Source: Ignavibacteriota bacterium
Lineage (GTDB): Bacteria > Bacteroidota > Ignavibacteria > UBA10030
Assembly: GCA_003142475.1 (NCBI GenBank)
Contig: PLMK01000071.1
Location: 1-32,193 of the forward strand
Length of the DNA stretch: 32,193 bases
Direction: 5' to 3'
Part shown: piece by piece, positions 17,463 to 25,474 of the stretch
Layout of the letters: each line of letters starts with the position of its first letter
Numbering within the stretch: the first letter of the stretch is position 1
Notes under the pieces: generated by a model
The model's database searches: none
The model's input: only the letters and a program-made list of their open reading frames with translations
What the model was told of the DNA's origin: nothing
Made by a program: the position numbers and the translations under genes

Positions 17463-18209
17463 CTATTTTGTCTTTGTCAATAAGTCCTGAGTGTGTTTCA
17501 ATAGTTCCTGACCGCCAAAGGCTCCATGTCCGGGGATAACAATGTTAGCGGACGAGTAGGCCGCAATAACTCGAGCAATAGTCTTAGGCCATTCAGTAAG
17601 ATCGGCGTCCGCAATATTACCTAATGTTTCTGATTTTAATTCTTTAACCATACATCCTCCAAACAGTATTCTTTCTGATGGAATCCATGTTACAATATTA
17701 TCTACAGTGTGGGCAGGCCCGTAATACTTGCAAATAGCTGATTGGTTGCCGATTTGTAAAGTCAATGAATCAACAAAGCCATGTTGTGGGATCGGAAGAT
17801 TTTTGGATTTAACTATTGCTAGTGTCTTCTCGTTTGCATATGAAGAAATTCCGATACTATTGAGATAATTCAAGCCACCCATACAGTCGTCATGCCAGTG
17901 GTTCGGAACAAATCCCACAATGCGTATTTTCAGAGAATCTGTTATCCAATTTACTAATTGCTTTGTGAGCGAATCATTCATCGGTGTGTCAAACAGTAGG
18001 GCTTCTCCATTGACCGTGTATATCAATCCATTGGAACCAATCCGTCCCCATCCAGGCAATTGAGCATAGGATACATGGACATAAGAGTGCACAGAAATCT
18101 GTATTACTTCAATATCGTTTGAAACCTTAAAGTGTTTATACATTCCTTGAGAAAAAGCCGGAATGGTCAAACACAAAACGGAAATTATAATAGCTAATGA
18201 TGTGCGCAT
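17463..18209 (-). CDS. Subclass B1 metallo-beta-lactamase
   Basis: This 248-residue protein has a cleavable signal peptide (MRTSLAIIISVLCLTIPAFS) and should act in the periplasm. The full B1 zinc ligand set is present: H104-W-H106-D-D108 in NHWHDDCMGG, H167 in GPAHTVDN, C186 in LFGGCMVKE, and H228 in IPGHG. The Cys at the second zinc site and the spacing mark subclass B1, the branch containing CcrA, BlaB, IND, VIM and NDM, rather than a glyoxalase-type MBL-fold hydrolase. Segments such as GGCMVKELKSETLGNIADAD are strongly like the BlaB/CcrA/IND side. Known B1 enzymes hydrolyse penicillins, cephalosporins and carbapenems; whether this one does is inference. No integron, transposase or resistance cassette surrounds it, so it looks chromosomal. 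Confidence 0.93.
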   Translation of the reverse strand: MRTSLAIIISVLCLTIPAFSQGMYKHFKVSNDIEVIQISVHSYVHVSYAQLPGWGRIGSNGLIYTVNGEALLFDTPMNDSLTKQLVNWITDSLKIRIVGFVPNHWHDDCMGGLNYLNSIGISSYANEKTLAIVKSKNLPIPQHGFVDSLTLQIGNQSAICKYYGPAHTVDNIVTWIPSERILFGGCMVKELKSETLGNIADADLTEWPKTIARVIAAYSSANIVIPGHGAFGGQELLKHTQDLLTKTK

Positions 18210-18375
18210 ACATTTCCCTGTTAGGAATATTTCTTAACTCGGAATAATAGGTTTTGTATGTAGTACACTAATTTTTTTATACGCCACAGGATTATTTTAA
18301 CATCAAAAAGAAGACAAAATGTAAATGGCAATATTTTTCATAATCATACTTTTATATTATTGTATTTAATAATTA

Positions 18376-19290
18376 TTAGCACATTTTATGATTTTTATTG
18401 TTTTTCATAAATGCCAGAACACCATCTATTTCCGGCGCATTTAAGGTATGCGGGATCGTCAGACACACACATGCAGCCACAGCCGATGCAAAATCTATTG
18501 TTGTCTTATCGTCCCATGATTTCAAAATGCCATAAATGATACCAGAACGGAATGAGTCTCCTGCACCTGTTGTATCAAGCGGTGTAATGTTGTAAGGTTT
18601 ATATGTTCTCAGTTGCTGACCTTTACGTGCGTACCACAATTCATCACTGCCAAAAGTAAATATGATTAGACCATTGCAATGGGTTTGATATTTTTCAAAG
18701 ACTTCAAACATGTTACTTGTGGGATATGCCTGCTCTCGTAATTCATGGGAAATTATTACAGCTTCCGCATTCTGGGCAATGAAGTCGGTATATCTGCAAT
18801 CAAGTGTGACATACGGCTTTTTATTTCGCACACACATTTGTGCGGTACTCAATGCTTCCTCCTTGAAATATGGATCCAAACCAATTATCGCTGCATTTTG
18901 TATATCTTCTTCTTTAGAGGTATTCCACTGTTTATTTCCTGAATGAAATTTAGCATAATTACCAAATACTGTGCGCGAATTTTTATCGGTAATGACAAAT
19001 TCCTCGGCACCGCAATTTTGTTTTATTGCTAAACGTGAAATATCAATGTTAAAAGGTTTCAAAAGCTTTATAATTTTATCAGCATTATTCTGGTTTAACC
19101 AATTACCGTCGAGTTTTGTTTTCATGCCGAGCTTTGATAACATAATCGCTGAATTTACGGCTTCGCCACCGACCGAAGAAAAAGATTGCTTTATTTCTGC
19201 ATATTGATTCGGTTGAGGAAAAGCAAAAGCATCGTCAATAATGTAAACTGTACTCGGAGCAATCATACCATAAAGATATACGTCATACAT
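18376..19290 (-). CDS. PfkB-family sugar/nucleoside kinase
   Basis: This 304-residue ribokinase-fold kinase has the glycine motif GGEAVNSAIMLSKLG (residues 41-55), which contacts the sugar, and the C-terminal signature DTTGAGDSFRSGI (239-251) with catalytic Asp at 245 and the anion hole. It phosphorylates a sugar or nucleoside with ATP; the exact substrate cannot be read. It is alone in direction with moderately long gaps on both sides (about 165 and 100 bases), so it is probably its own transcript. The region 18210-18375 upstream of the beta-lactamase shows no feature. Confidence 0.9.
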   Translation of the reverse strand: MYDVYLYGMIAPSTVYIIDDAFAFPQPNQYAEIKQSFSSVGGEAVNSAIMLSKLGMKTKLDGNWLNQNNADKIIKLLKPFNIDISRLAIKQNCGAEEFVITDKNSRTVFGNYAKFHSGNKQWNTSKEEDIQNAAIIGLDPYFKEEALSTAQMCVRNKKPYVTLDCRYTDFIAQNAEAVIISHELREQAYPTSNMFEVFEKYQTHCNGLIIFTFGSDELWYARKGQQLRTYKPYNITPLDTTGAGDSFRSGIIYGILKSWDDKTTIDFASAVAACVCLTIPHTLNAPEIDGVLAFMKNNKNHKMC

Positions 19291-19391
19291 AACTGATTTT
19301 TCCGTTCATGAAATATAATTTGATAGTGTCACATTCTGTTTTGATCAAGCATGTATGAATAAAATAATTCATGAAGACCTAATTGTCTCCG

Positions 19392-20057
19392 TTAATATTT
19401 TTTATCCTTAAATAATGTGTTTCCCTTTACCAACCATGAAATACCGAACGCTATTAATGCTATGGATTCAAGTATCAACACAGGGTTTATTTTTGAAATA
19501 GATGTATTCCTTAAAAAAATCATATATATACTTATGCATACTATTGCCATAATCATCACGATACCGCAAATGCGATAAATTATATTCCTTCGCTTTTTTT
19601 CTTTACTAAGAACACCCGGTCCACGTTTTGTAAAGAGAAATATCGAGTTGAACGACAATGAAAGAAAAAACAATGCACCGAAAGCCAAATGTATATATTC
19701 GGAAATATTATCGTTGATAAGAAACATTCCTACTTTAACAACTTTCCCCGAGAACATAGAAGTCGGAAAGATCATCATTCCCAAAGCAAACACTCCGCTC
19801 ATGTTTCCAATGATATCATCAATTTTTTTATACCCTTTATATGACAGGAGAAATAGAGTAACTCCGCAGAGTATTCCGATAAAAAAATCATGCATGTTTG
19901 TATAATAATAGCCGCTTATTGATCCTTGTATAGCAGTTCCATCCTGAATAAATCCTCCTGCTACAACTATGATAGGCAGCGCTATTCCCAGAATACCTAT
20001 CAATCTTCGCATTGCTAAGTACGAGATTATCAGATTTTTATTTTGACTCTCTAACAT
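19392..20057 (-). CDS. Multipass membrane protein of unknown function (DUF998-like)
   Basis: The 221-residue protein has about six predicted membrane segments, the first at about 16-37 (RLIGILGIALPIIVVAGGF). A conserved-looking loop, GSISGYYYTNMHDFFIGIL, is followed by a short polar turn (YKGYKKIDDIIGNMSG). The pattern resembles DUF998-type small membrane proteins, but I am not certain of the family. AAGG lies eight bases before the ATG. It is the last gene of a tight minus-strand run with the isochorismatase-like and LysE-like genes (48 and 51-base gaps), so it is probably co-transcribed with them. Confidence 0.7.
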   Translation of the reverse strand: MLESQNKNLIISYLAMRRLIGILGIALPIIVVAGGFIQDGTAIQGSISGYYYTNMHDFFIGILCGVTLFLLSYKGYKKIDDIIGNMSGVFALGMMIFPTSMFSGKVVKVGMFLINDNISEYIHLAFGALFFLSLSFNSIFLFTKRGPGVLSKEKKRRNIIYRICGIVMIMAIVCISIYMIFLRNTSISKINPVLILESIALIAFGISWLVKGNTLFKDKKY

Positions 20058-20105
20058 ATTAAGACCTTTGATTATTTACTTACAAAGTAGGTTCTCAATT
20101 CTTCC

Positions 20106-20597
20106 TTATTCTAAAACTTTTTTCAATGCCTTATAACTAATAATTTCATTTATACTTTCAATGATTCTTAAGTTCTCAAGATTTCTACTTGCTATTCCAT
20201 CCTTTAATAATATTGGAACTAAATCTTGGTCTAATGCACCTATATATGTTCCCTGGATACAGAATTCTGCACGATAACCAGTAATAATAACTGTATCTAT
20301 ATTTTCTTTTCTTATAATCTCCAGACAATTTGTCTTATTAAATGTATTTCTATATCGCTTCTGGACTCTATAATCGTTGGAATGAGGTTTTAATTGTTCG
20401 ATAAATTCAAATCCTACTTTCCCTGACTCAGACCCATCTTCTTCGTCAATATGCTGAACCCAAATAATAGGCAGATTCTTTTTCCTAAATAATGGGATAA
20501 CGGCATTTATGAAGCCACAGGCATTATCCATTGATTTTTTTGTTTCATCATCATAATAAGCTTTCTGTAAGTCAATTATCATTAATGCAGGTTTCAT
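20106..20597 (-). CDS. Isochorismatase-family cysteine hydrolase
   Basis: This 163-residue enzyme has the catalytic triad of the isochorismatase/nicotinamidase superfamily: D9 in IIDLQKAYY, K80 in RVQKRYRNTF, and C113 in GYRAEFCIQGT. The small size and no other domains suggest a nicotinamidase-like or amidohydrolase-like role on a small molecule; the substrate is not known. ATG 20597 is chosen because AAGGAG precedes it by seven bases (AAGGAGTTGAGAATG); a TTG two codons earlier would overlap that site. It lies between the LysE-like exporter and a membrane protein. Confidence 0.88.
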   Translation of the reverse strand: MKPALMIIDLQKAYYDDETKKSMDNACGFINAVIPLFRKKNLPIIWVQHIDEEDGSESGKVGFEFIEQLKPHSNDYRVQKRYRNTFNKTNCLEIIRKENIDTVIITGYRAEFCIQGTYIGALDQDLVPILLKDGIASRNLENLRIIESINEIISYKALKKVLE

Positions 20598-20648
20598 TCT
20601 CAACTCCTTATCATAAGATCTTAACCGTCTGCTGGGTATCGTTTATAT

Positions 20649-21278
20649 TTAATTGCTTAATATTTTTATTCCATCATAGAAGAAGAATATCGCGAATATA
20701 AAAAGAGTTATTCCAAGTATACGCATAGCCCAAATGTAAGCTCTGTTATCTAATAAAGTTTTTGATCTTTCCACTATCAACACAATACAAATTTTCGAAC
20801 CAATTAATAGAGTGTAAAATGAAAGAAAATAAAGAATTACTGTAACTAAGCTTATTCCATAGGCTTTAAATGCAATTGGAGTGCCGATTGTAAGCCAAAA
20901 AAGATATGGACTCGGATTTAAAAAATTTGCAGTTACTCCCTTTTTTAAAGAATCAGATTTGAGTCTTTGTACATTAATATCTAATCCCTTCGACTTTATG
21001 GCCTCATATCCCAGATAAGCAATAAAAATCCCTCCAAGAAATGAAATCAAACTTAATACAATATTAAACTGCGAGAACTTAGAAAAAATAAAATATGTAA
21101 TAACAATAATAGGTATGTCTGTAATCAATGGAGAAATTGCAATTTTTATTCCCTCTGTTTTATTGTGTTGTAAAGTCTCAGTAATAACAAGAGTGAGCAA
21201 AGGTCCCGGAGATATTCCCGCAGTTAAACCGAAGAATACTCCCATCGTTAAAAATTGTAAAGAAGAAACTGTAATCAT
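20649..21278 (-). CDS. LysE/RhtB-family amino-acid exporter
   Basis: This 209-residue protein has about six membrane segments and the family signature near the N-terminus, GLTAGISPGPLLTLVITETL (residues 18-37), with the SPGP motif. The middle segment NFLNPSPYLFWLTIGTP is also typical. LysE/RhtB proteins export amino acids or related small molecules. The cargo is unknown; pairing with an isochorismatase-like hydrolase hints at a shared small-molecule substrate, which is inference. No Shine-Dalgarno is seen before the ATG. Confidence 0.88.
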   Translation of the reverse strand: MITVSSLQFLTMGVFFGLTAGISPGPLLTLVITETLQHNKTEGIKIAISPLITDIPIIVITYFIFSKFSQFNIVLSLISFLGGIFIAYLGYEAIKSKGLDINVQRLKSDSLKKGVTANFLNPSPYLFWLTIGTPIAFKAYGISLVTVILYFLSFYTLLIGSKICIVLIVERSKTLLDNRAYIWAMRILGITLFIFAIFFFYDGIKILSN

Positions 21279-21416
21279 AAAATAAATATATCAGATTTAT
21301 ACTTAAAGTTGGACCATTCTTTGCTTTGCAACTAACGTCTCTTTGTTTCCAAATTATTTTACCCGCCTATCTTGATGGCAGAGCGTTTGGTAACATGTAT
21401 AATATTATTTTTTTAC

Positions 21417-21660
21417 TTAGTTAAAGGTTCCTGCAAATACAATAGCGTACATAAGAAGTATTATGCTAACGATTGCCCCGATGAGGCCTTCATCGGCCAG
21501 GAGTTGTGTCTGTTCATCCCAGAAAACTGCAAAACCTGTAATTTACTGTAACTGCACCAATGATCGCAAGTGGACGTCACATTGAAGCAAGAAAATCTTC
21601 AATTTGATTGTCGACTAATGGTGCTTCTTTACGAAAAATAATCCGTCTTTTTTTGTAATA
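21417..21660 (-). pseudogene. Remnant of a small membrane-protein gene
   Basis: Within a 390-base gap, the minus strand reads KKRRIIFRKEAPLVDNQ then IEDFLASM, an in-frame TGA, and RPLAIIGAVTV. After a one-base shift it continues TGFAVFWDEQTQLLADEGL and a hydrophobic helix (IGAIVSIILLMYAIVFAG) ending FN and a TAA at 21417. The two pieces together look like a protein of about 80 residues with one or two membrane helices. The layout slightly recalls three-helix holins, but this is not secure. The remainder of 21279-21668 holds nothing recognisable. Confidence 0.5.
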
Positions 21661-21668
21661 AACCTTTT

Positions 21669-22595
21669 TTACATCGACCATTGTTCTGCATGAATATCGA
21701 CCTCATCCGACCAGCGGTACTGCAATCGAACAATTTCGTCTCGAATTTCCGACGGTAATGGTTTGATATTTTTTGATGATGAAAGGAAGTCGTTAAGATT
21801 ATCCGAGCGACTTGTCGCACCAACAGTCGCACGTACTTGAGGAAAGCTAAAGGCAAATCGCACACAAAACTCAGCCCAGCTTTTAATTCCTGAACGCTCG
21901 AAGATCGGTGCAACTTCAGCAGCGCGCTTTTGTAAATATTCTTTCCACGCTGCGCCGGGAACATCGCGCAAACGGTGAACATTGCCTCCTGCAACAGTGC
22001 GCAACGCGATGATGGGTTCGTTCATCTCTTTTATTAAATTCCATAATTCATTGGATGCAAATCGTTGGAGCGGATTAAAATAAAAAATGCAGCCGTCAAC
22101 TACATCTTTCGTATAACCGCCGCGCAATGCTTTGAGTGCCGTATTGGATGTCCATGGGAAGACTTCAAGTACAAATCGTTTTACCGTTCCTTCTTTTCTT
22201 AACTGTGAAAATGTTCCATAACACGCGCCTCCATGAGCAAAGTCTTCAGCGAGTTGCCCGCCAAGACAGAGCTGTCCTATATCGATACTCTTTAAACCTA
22301 AGGGATCGATGTTTTGATGAATGACATCGCGCAATTCTTCAACTGTATTCCAGCCGATCTTTACGATTAACTTTGGGACTTTTGTGCGATCCTGATCGAA
22401 AGCTGTACGCAGAACTTCAAGTGCATTTCCATACGTATGGCTGGTATGAAACCAGACACCTGAGTCCATTGCTGCCCGCGCTATCTTCACCCGCTCGGCA
22501 AAAGAAATTTTATCATCACCTAATCTTGTTGTTCCATATATATACTGTGAGAGGTCGGTTAATAAACCTGATTTATCTGAATTTGTTTTATCCAT
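21669..22595 (-). CDS. Aldo/keto reductase homologue with altered catalytic residues
   Basis: This 308-residue TIM-barrel protein has aldo/keto reductase features: GTTRLGDD near 21, an FxTxxxYG loop (residues 49-56), LIVKIGW (K79), IDIGQL (104-109), and GATSRSDNLNDF in the C-terminal NADPH-binding part. Of the usual Asp-Tyr-Lys-His tetrad, Tyr55 and Lys79 are present. The Asp position reads His50 (FHTSHTYG where DTA is usual), and the His position after QL reads Cys110. Classic carbonyl reduction is therefore doubtful. It follows the cupin gene by 74 bases on the same strand. Confidence 0.8.
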   Translation of the reverse strand: MDKTNSDKSGLLTDLSQYIYGTTRLGDDKISFAERVKIARAAMDSGVWFHTSHTYGNALEVLRTAFDQDRTKVPKLIVKIGWNTVEELRDVIHQNIDPLGLKSIDIGQLCLGGQLAEDFAHGGACYGTFSQLRKEGTVKRFVLEVFPWTSNTALKALRGGYTKDVVDGCIFYFNPLQRFASNELWNLIKEMNEPIIALRTVAGGNVHRLRDVPGAAWKEYLQKRAAEVAPIFERSGIKSWAEFCVRFAFSFPQVRATVGATSRSDNLNDFLSSSKNIKPLPSEIRDEIVRLQYRWSDEVDIHAEQWSM

Positions 22596-22669
22596 TTGGA
22601 AAATCCTTTTTCCATTATCGTATTCGGTTCATTAAAATTTTCTAGCTTATTCTACATTGAGCGCCGCAA

Positions 22670-23020
22670 TTATGGAACGGCAGCATCAGTGTCTAAAAAT
22701 TTCTTATAGTCCTCTCGCGGAGGCGAAAATATTTCTAATGCTATTGAATCTTCTAGAGTTTCTGCTTGATGCGAAATATTCTTTGGAATGCACCAGCTGT
22801 CGCCCTTATTCATTTCATATTTCTTTTCGCCGATTTGAAGAAGGAGCTTTCCAAAAACTAAATATCCCGTTTGTTCATAGGGATGGTCATGACGCGGCAG
22901 GGTGCTTTTATTCGATAAGTGAACCTCTGTCATGAGTGTTGCTTCACCAAGCACGAGTGTCTTAATCCGAATTCCTTCTATGATAGGGTGATAATTTTTA
23001 TCGGAATGTCTGCTAATCAT
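22670..23020 (-). CDS. Small cupin-domain protein
   Basis: This 116-residue single-domain cupin has a first motif with histidines at PRHDHPYEQTGYLVFG and a second at GDSWCIPKNISHQAE, giving the usual His/Glu metal-binding set. Such proteins act as small metal enzymes or sensors; the ligand is not known. GGAGG lies five bases before the ATG at 23020, so that start is preferred over the upstream in-frame ATGs at 23023, 23032 and 23053. It begins 36 bases after the class D beta-lactamase stop codon and is likely in its transcript. Confidence 0.87.
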   Translation of the reverse strand: MISRHSDKNYHPIIEGIRIKTLVLGEATLMTEVHLSNKSTLPRHDHPYEQTGYLVFGKLLLQIGEKKYEMNKGDSWCIPKNISHQAETLEDSIALEIFSPPREDYKKFLDTDAAVP

Positions 23021-23056
23021 CATAACCTCCATCTCCTCATATGAACTTCTCAATTT

Positions 23057-23875
23057 CTATTTAATGATTTTCAATTCCCTCAATATGGTCTTCGTCAGTT
23101 CAATCCGGAAGTTATTTTTCAATTCATCAAAACTATCGACGATGATGTTCATCGCAAATACACTAGCGCCCGCATCAGTCTCCACAAACCCGACATACCA
23201 GGCAAGAAACTTATCCTCAAAACAATCGCCTGTACCTGTCTTTCCAAACAGTTTATACTGCGGCGTAGATTCGTACAGCATAATGCCTTTGACGGTATTA
23301 ATAGATTTATCCGAGAATCCGTTCAGCTGATGCATATACAGTTTCTTCAGAAATTCAATTTGTTCATTGATTGAAATCTGCATGGAGCCGCACAGCCAAA
23401 ACGTATCATCTCCGCTCGAGATATCCTTGTTGCCGTAATCAAGAAGAGTGACATACTTTGCCATGCGCTCATGCCCAATTCTCTTTGCCAATTCCTGATA
23501 ATACCACACACACGAATATTTAAAAGCCTTCTTGAGAGACAAATCCTGAAACCAGTATTTGAACGGCTCTATGTTTAACATTTCTGCATCTCTCGGATGC
23601 AACACACTGTCATACTTGATAATAAATTCGGAATTGGGCACAACTCCGGTTTCCAAGCCAATGAGGGAGTTGGGAATCTTAAACGTAGAACACGGCGAAA
23701 GTCTTTTCTTACAGTGTTCAACATTGTATTGAATATACATGTCCGTTTTGAAATTATAGACACTGAATCCGCCCACGTGATCGCCAAAATGGGATTTGAG
23801 ATCGACTGTATCAATCGTTTGACAAAAGACATTGATGGTCAATATGAACAAACAAAGCAACAAGAGGTTTTTCAT
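23057..23875 (-). CDS. Class D (OXA-type) beta-lactamase
   Basis: This 272-residue serine beta-lactamase has all class D motifs: S63-T-F-K66 (catalytic Ser; the Lys is carboxylated in known enzymes), S121-C-V123, Y147-G-N149, K212-T-G214 and W226-x-x-G229. The N-terminus MKNLLLLCLFILTINVFCQ is a signal peptide, so the product is periplasmic. ATG 23875 is preferred over a longer frame beginning at 23920, because the signal peptide starts there and GGAA lies upstream. The domain lacks membrane helices, which argues against the related BlaR/MecR sensors. Hydrolysis spectrum cannot be predicted. There is no mobile cassette around it. Confidence 0.94.
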   Translation of the reverse strand: MKNLLLLCLFILTINVFCQTIDTVDLKSHFGDHVGGFSVYNFKTDMYIQYNVEHCKKRLSPCSTFKIPNSLIGLETGVVPNSEFIIKYDSVLHPRDAEMLNIEPFKYWFQDLSLKKAFKYSCVWYYQELAKRIGHERMAKYVTLLDYGNKDISSGDDTFWLCGSMQISINEQIEFLKKLYMHQLNGFSDKSINTVKGIMLYESTPQYKLFGKTGTGDCFEDKFLAWYVGFVETDAGASVFAMNIIVDSFDELKNNFRIELTKTILRELKIIK

Positions 23876-24043
23876 GTAATCATTCCGAATGAAGTGGCAA
23901 AGAATTGACCTGTCCACCAAAAAAGCGATCCATTATGAACTTAGCAAAAAGTATATTATGTATCAAAGGAGCAGAATGATTTATCCGTGCAGAAGCGAAA
24001 TGACAACGCCGCTGTTTGCTGATAAATGTAAAATTAAATATTA

Positions 24044-24454
24044 TTACCCCGTTCGCAGTTTTTGCTTGATGCCGAAATAGATGCCCCAGAATACCACGGC
24101 AAACGGTACATAGATCAATGCCTCTGATGGATGTTCAAGGAACAGAAAAGCTGATCCGTTGTCGGTATGGTAATATGAAAATGGGCACAGCGAGCAGAAA
24201 ATGGCGAAAGCAAGCACAAACGATCGCACTTTCATCCATCGCCGTGTGGATTTCAATGCTCTCACTTCTTCAGTGGGCATCAATGAAGGAACATCTTTTT
24301 CGGAAAACAGATCTTTGTACTTCTGTCGTGATTGTTGTTCAAACTTCGGATGTTCCTGAAAATATTCTTCCACCAACGTCTTCGTATCACTGCTGCATTC
24401 GTTTACAAAATACAACGGCAGCAGATCACTCATCACTTCTTCTGTTATCTTCAT
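24044..24454 (-). CDS. Anti-sigma-factor-like membrane protein
   Basis: This 136-residue protein begins ITEEVMSDLLPLYFVNECSS, then DTKTLVEEYFQEHP. It is laid out like the N-terminal anti-sigma domain of zf-HC2 proteins but without the zinc Cys/His residues. Two membrane helices follow (about 77-93 and 110-128). ATG 24454 has AAGGAG at good spacing, which decides against the frame open from 24490. It is the last gene of the sigma/CPBP/anti-sigma-like minus-strand operon, consistent with holding the upstream ECF sigma factor at the membrane. That role is inferred from shape and position. Confidence 0.75.
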   Translation of the reverse strand: MKITEEVMSDLLPLYFVNECSSDTKTLVEEYFQEHPKFEQQSRQKYKDLFSEKDVPSLMPTEEVRALKSTRRWMKVRSFVLAFAIFCSLCPFSYYHTDNGSAFLFLEHPSEALIYVPFAVVFWGIYFGIKQKLRTG

Positions 24455-24486
24455 ACAACTTCTCCTTGTATCATAAATAAAGAAAC

Positions 24487-24552
24487 TCATTTCACTCGTT
24501 TAAGAAACGCTTTTACATTCGCAGCGATCGTTAAGTCTATTGCGCGTGTTAT
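24487..24552 (-). pseudogene. Leftover duplicate of the ECF sigma-factor 3' end
   Basis: Between the CPBP gene and the anti-sigma-like gene, the minus strand reads ITRAIDLTIAANVKAFLKRV and ends in a stop. This matches the end of the sigma protein encoded at 25467-25976 (RTTGLTITAAKVKVFRARAK) with one codon gap. The DNA matches too: plus-strand positions 24476-24547 align with 25501-25577, sharing for example CTTTTAC and TTCGC with few mismatches. No start codon is present. Confidence 0.75.
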
Positions 24553-24556
24553 GGAA

Positions 24557-25474
24557 TTATTTATCGATGACATTTTTATTCCGTCTCCATGCCAGCCACA
24601 TCAACGCGGCTACAACGAGAAGCAGCGGTATAATCAGCAAACTTCCTTCCGGACCAGTTGCACCGCCGCTTAAAAGAATATTTCCCTTCGGATGCACCGC
24701 AAACAAATGTCCCTGTGCAATTGTTCCGCTATCTGCTGTTCCCCACAAGTAAGATTCCGCCCAATCCCATGAAGCATGAAAACCTATTGCCCACCAGAGG
24801 GATTTTAAATACCAGAGACTAATGCAGAAAACAAATCCGATGAGCGCGGCGGCGGCTATTCCCACTGGTGATTCTCCGGGATTCCTAAAATGAATGCAGC
24901 CGAAGAGAATGGAAAACACAAAAGCACTCCACCAGAATCCAATGCCGCGTGTTAATGTCACCATCATATAGCCGCGCATAAAGTATTCTTCATAGAGACC
25001 GATTAATAAGAATCCAACGCCCCAGGCAGCGGCATACCACAGTGCTGCTTTACCGAACAATTGCTGCCCATCGAAGATAAGCAAACCGCTGAGATTCAAT
25101 ACACCTACGAGGATTGAAAGAGCGATCACGCCGCAAAATAATCCATAGAGAAACCGCACAATGCGCCGCGTTCCTTCTAATCCATAAAAAATGAGAGGTT
25201 TATGTTCGATCCGAGCCATGACCATTGTAGCTGCCAGCAGTCCAAGAAATCCGGCAAGCTCACTAGCACATGTCTGCAAGGGCTGCATCACGTTCATAGA
25301 TAAATGATTTTTCTCAAGGAGATATTGGGTCGGTATAATGAGTATTGCTGTAAACAGCCCCAGCAGGAGGACAAAGATACCGATACTCCAGCCGGCACGA
25401 ATTCCCTGCTTGCCAACGAAGACGCGATGAAAAAAAGATTGAGGCACTTCTTGTGAAATCAAATTATCATTCAT
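24557..25474 (-). CDS. CPBP-family intramembrane metalloprotease (Abi/CAAX-like)
   Basis: This 305-residue multipass protein has the CPBP signature: E162-E163-x-x-x-R167 (YEEYFMRGY), then FGCIH (H195), and H233-A-S-W-D237. In known relatives these residues bind a metal in the membrane and cleave prenylated or other membrane peptides. The start overlaps the sigma-factor stop: ATG 25474 has AAGGA six bases before it inside the sigma gene, while ATG 25480 is two codons earlier. Such an overlap implies translational coupling. The gene is enclosed by the sigma factor and its anti-sigma-like partner, so a role in releasing the sigma factor or in bacteriocin/self-immunity is possible but unproven. 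Confidence 0.9.
   Translation of the reverse strand: MNDNLISQEVPQSFFHRVFVGKQGIRAGWSIGIFVLLLGLFTAILIIPTQYLLEKNHLSMNVMQPLQTCASELAGFLGLLAATMVMARIEHKPLIFYGLEGTRRIVRFLYGLFCGVIALSILVGVLNLSGLLIFDGQQLFGKAALWYAAAWGVGFLLIGLYEEYFMRGYMMVTLTRGIGFWWSAFVFSILFGCIHFRNPGESPVGIAAAALIGFVFCISLWYLKSLWWAIGFHASWDWAESYLWGTADSGTIAQGHLFAVHPKGNILLSGGATGPEGSLLIIPLLLVVAALMWLAWRRNKNVIDK

Noticed and set aside
21417-21660. Phage holin interpretation of the membrane remnant
   Set aside because: The resemblance is limited to a short RP-L and helix layout, and no other phage genes are nearby.
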